DNA from: Alphaproteobacteria bacterium
GTDB lineage: Bacteria > Pseudomonadota > Alphaproteobacteria > RF32 > CAG-239
Direction of reading: 5' to 3'
NCBI GenBank assembly: GCA_017645485.1
Contig: JAGCOI010000204.1
Location: 1 to 6,417 of the forward strand
Length of the DNA stretch: 6,417 nucleotides
Below the pieces are notes generated by a model. That model had not been told where the DNA came from, made no database searches, and saw only the letters and a program-made list of their open reading frames with translations. Numbering within the stretch: the first letter of the stretch is position 1; each line of letters starts with the position of its first letter. Shown piece after piece: positions 5,534 to 6,417 of the stretch. The position numbers and the translations under genes were made by a program.

Positions 5534-6417
5534 ATGGGTTTAACCTATCTGACTTTTTTATCAAGCGGTTTATTTTTGGGCTGGTCGCTCGGCGCAAATG
5601 ATGTATCCAACATTTTCGGTGTTGCAGTCGGTTCAAAGATGCTTAAATTCAAAACGGCCGCTCTTATTGCTTCAATTTTTATTATATTAGGTGCCGTTTT
5701 CGGCGGATCAGGTACAACCGCAACGCTTGCCTCTTTGGGCGAAGTCAATGCCGTTGCCGGCTCTTTTATGGTGGCTTTATCTGCCGCTTTAAGTGTTTAT
5801 TTTATGACAAAGACAGGCTTGACAACCTCAACCTCCCAAGCCATTGTCGGTGCCATTATCGGTTGGAACCTTTTTGCCGATAAAGCAACAAACACCTCTG
5901 CCCTTGTTAAAATTGTGTCCGGGTGGGTTTTGTGTCCTTTTTTATCGGCGCTTATGGCCATATTATTATATTTGCTTTTAAAATACGCATTCAAAAAAAT
6001 GCATTTACATATGCTTATGCAGCATCAGGTTCTCAGAATAGGTCTTATTTTAGCAGGTGCATTTTGCACATATGCGTTAGGTGCAAATAATATTGCAAAT
6101 GTCATGGGCGTGTTTGTTCAAACCGCTCCGTTTAATACGTTGCATATCGGCACACTACACTTTTCACCGATGCAAATTCTCTTTTTCTTAGGAGCTTTGG
6201 CTATTTCGTCCGGCATCTTCACCTATTCGCATAAAGTTATGGATACCGTCGGCAAGAACGTTATGAAAATGTCACCTTTTGTTGCACTTGTGGTTGTTTT
6301 GGCACAAGCCTGCGTTCTTTTTCTTTTTTCTTCCTCAACATTAAAAAATGCCTTAGCCTCGCTCGGATTACCGACTATTCCGCTTGTTCCGGTATCAAGC
6401 ACACAAGCCGTTATCGG
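5534..6417 (+). CDS. pit: Inorganic phosphate transporter, Pit/PHO-4 family (3' end cut by window)
   Basis: An inner-membrane permease for low-affinity uptake of phosphate, in known bacterial members as a neutral metal-phosphate complex driven by the proton gradient. 294 codons are visible and the gene runs off the right edge. Signature motifs occur in both inverted halves: GANDVSN at 21-27 in the first transmembrane helix, and GANNIANVMG after about residue 180 at the start of the second half. TSTSQAIVGAIIGWN follows the first half's loop, and PVSSTQAVIG, its counterpart in the second half, is at the cut edge. At least seven hydrophobic segments alternate with short loops. The ATG at 5534 is 3 bases after the DUF47 stop, with GCGGGA inside the end of that gene as a weak ribosome site. 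The substrate is inferred from the family and the DUF47 partner; sulfate permeases of this superfamily are a less likely alternative. Confidence 0.93.
   Translation, partial: MGLTYLTFLSSGLFLGWSLGANDVSNIFGVAVGSKMLKFKTAALIASIFIILGAVFGGSGTTATLASLGEVNAVAGSFMVALSAALSVYFMTKTGLTTSTSQAIVGAIIGWNLFADKATNTSALVKIVSGWVLCPFLSALMAILLYLLLKYAFKKMHLHMLMQHQVLRIGLILAGAFCTYALGANNIANVMGVFVQTAPFNTLHIGTLHFSPMQILFFLGALAISSGIFTYSHKVMDTVGKNVMKMSPFVALVVVLAQACVLFLFSSSTLKNALASLGLPTIPLVPVSSTQAVI

Noticed and set aside
5545..5994. Two minus-strand open frames inside pit
   Set aside because: The plus strand encodes a clear Pit permease with signature motifs through this region, so these are antisense shadows.
1..6417. CRISPR array, tRNA, rRNA, insertion sequence, riboswitch or defence system
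   Set aside because: Reading both strands showed no regularly spaced repeats, no cloverleaf or rRNA-like segments, no transposase or terminal repeats, and no gap longer than about 200 bases that could hold one. All genes are common housekeeping families.

Overview
The window is AT-rich, densely packed bacterial DNA carrying parts of four transcription units. The acetyl-CoA carboxylase genes, the SufC/SufD pair, the Com1-like DsbA protein and the details of AccC (for example the EETPSPALN stretch after the catalytic lysine) look most like an alphaproteobacterium, probably an uncultured or host-associated one. This placement comes from recalled family resemblance and no search was run.

Layout. 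(1) Positions 1-1767, minus strand: accB (biotin carboxyl carrier protein) followed by accC (biotin carboxylase, its last ~25 residues cut off by the window edge). They are read from a near-consensus sigma-70 promoter at 1815-1843 whose -35 box lies in an inverted repeat. (2) Positions 1968-3943, plus strand: sufC and sufD, overlapping by 7 bases. They encode two of the three proteins of the SufBCD iron-sulfur scaffold; neither sufB nor sufS is present here. The sufD frame is open over its full family length except for one in-frame TAA at 3344-3346. This codon stands where the family usually has tyrosine, and recognisable SufD sequence continues in the same frame after it. (3) Positions 3956-3993: a hairpin flanked by A and T runs that serves as a shared terminator for the two convergent units. 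(4) Positions 4013-4756, minus strand: a membrane-anchored or exported DsbA/Com1-type thioredoxin-fold protein with a CGYC active site. (5) Positions 4871-6417, plus strand: a DUF47 (PhoU-like) protein and, 3 bases later, a Pit-family phosphate permease cut by the right edge. This is the standard two-gene low-affinity phosphate uptake arrangement.

The units serve fatty-acid precursor synthesis, Fe-S cluster assembly, envelope disulfide chemistry and phosphate import; nothing ties them into one pathway. I see no mobile element, CRISPR array, tRNA or rRNA, and no clear new system. The items most worth a second look are the single nonsense codon in sufD, a Cys/His-rich stretch in its N-terminal half, the suf locus lacking sufB, and short palindromes in the two divergent intergenic regions.
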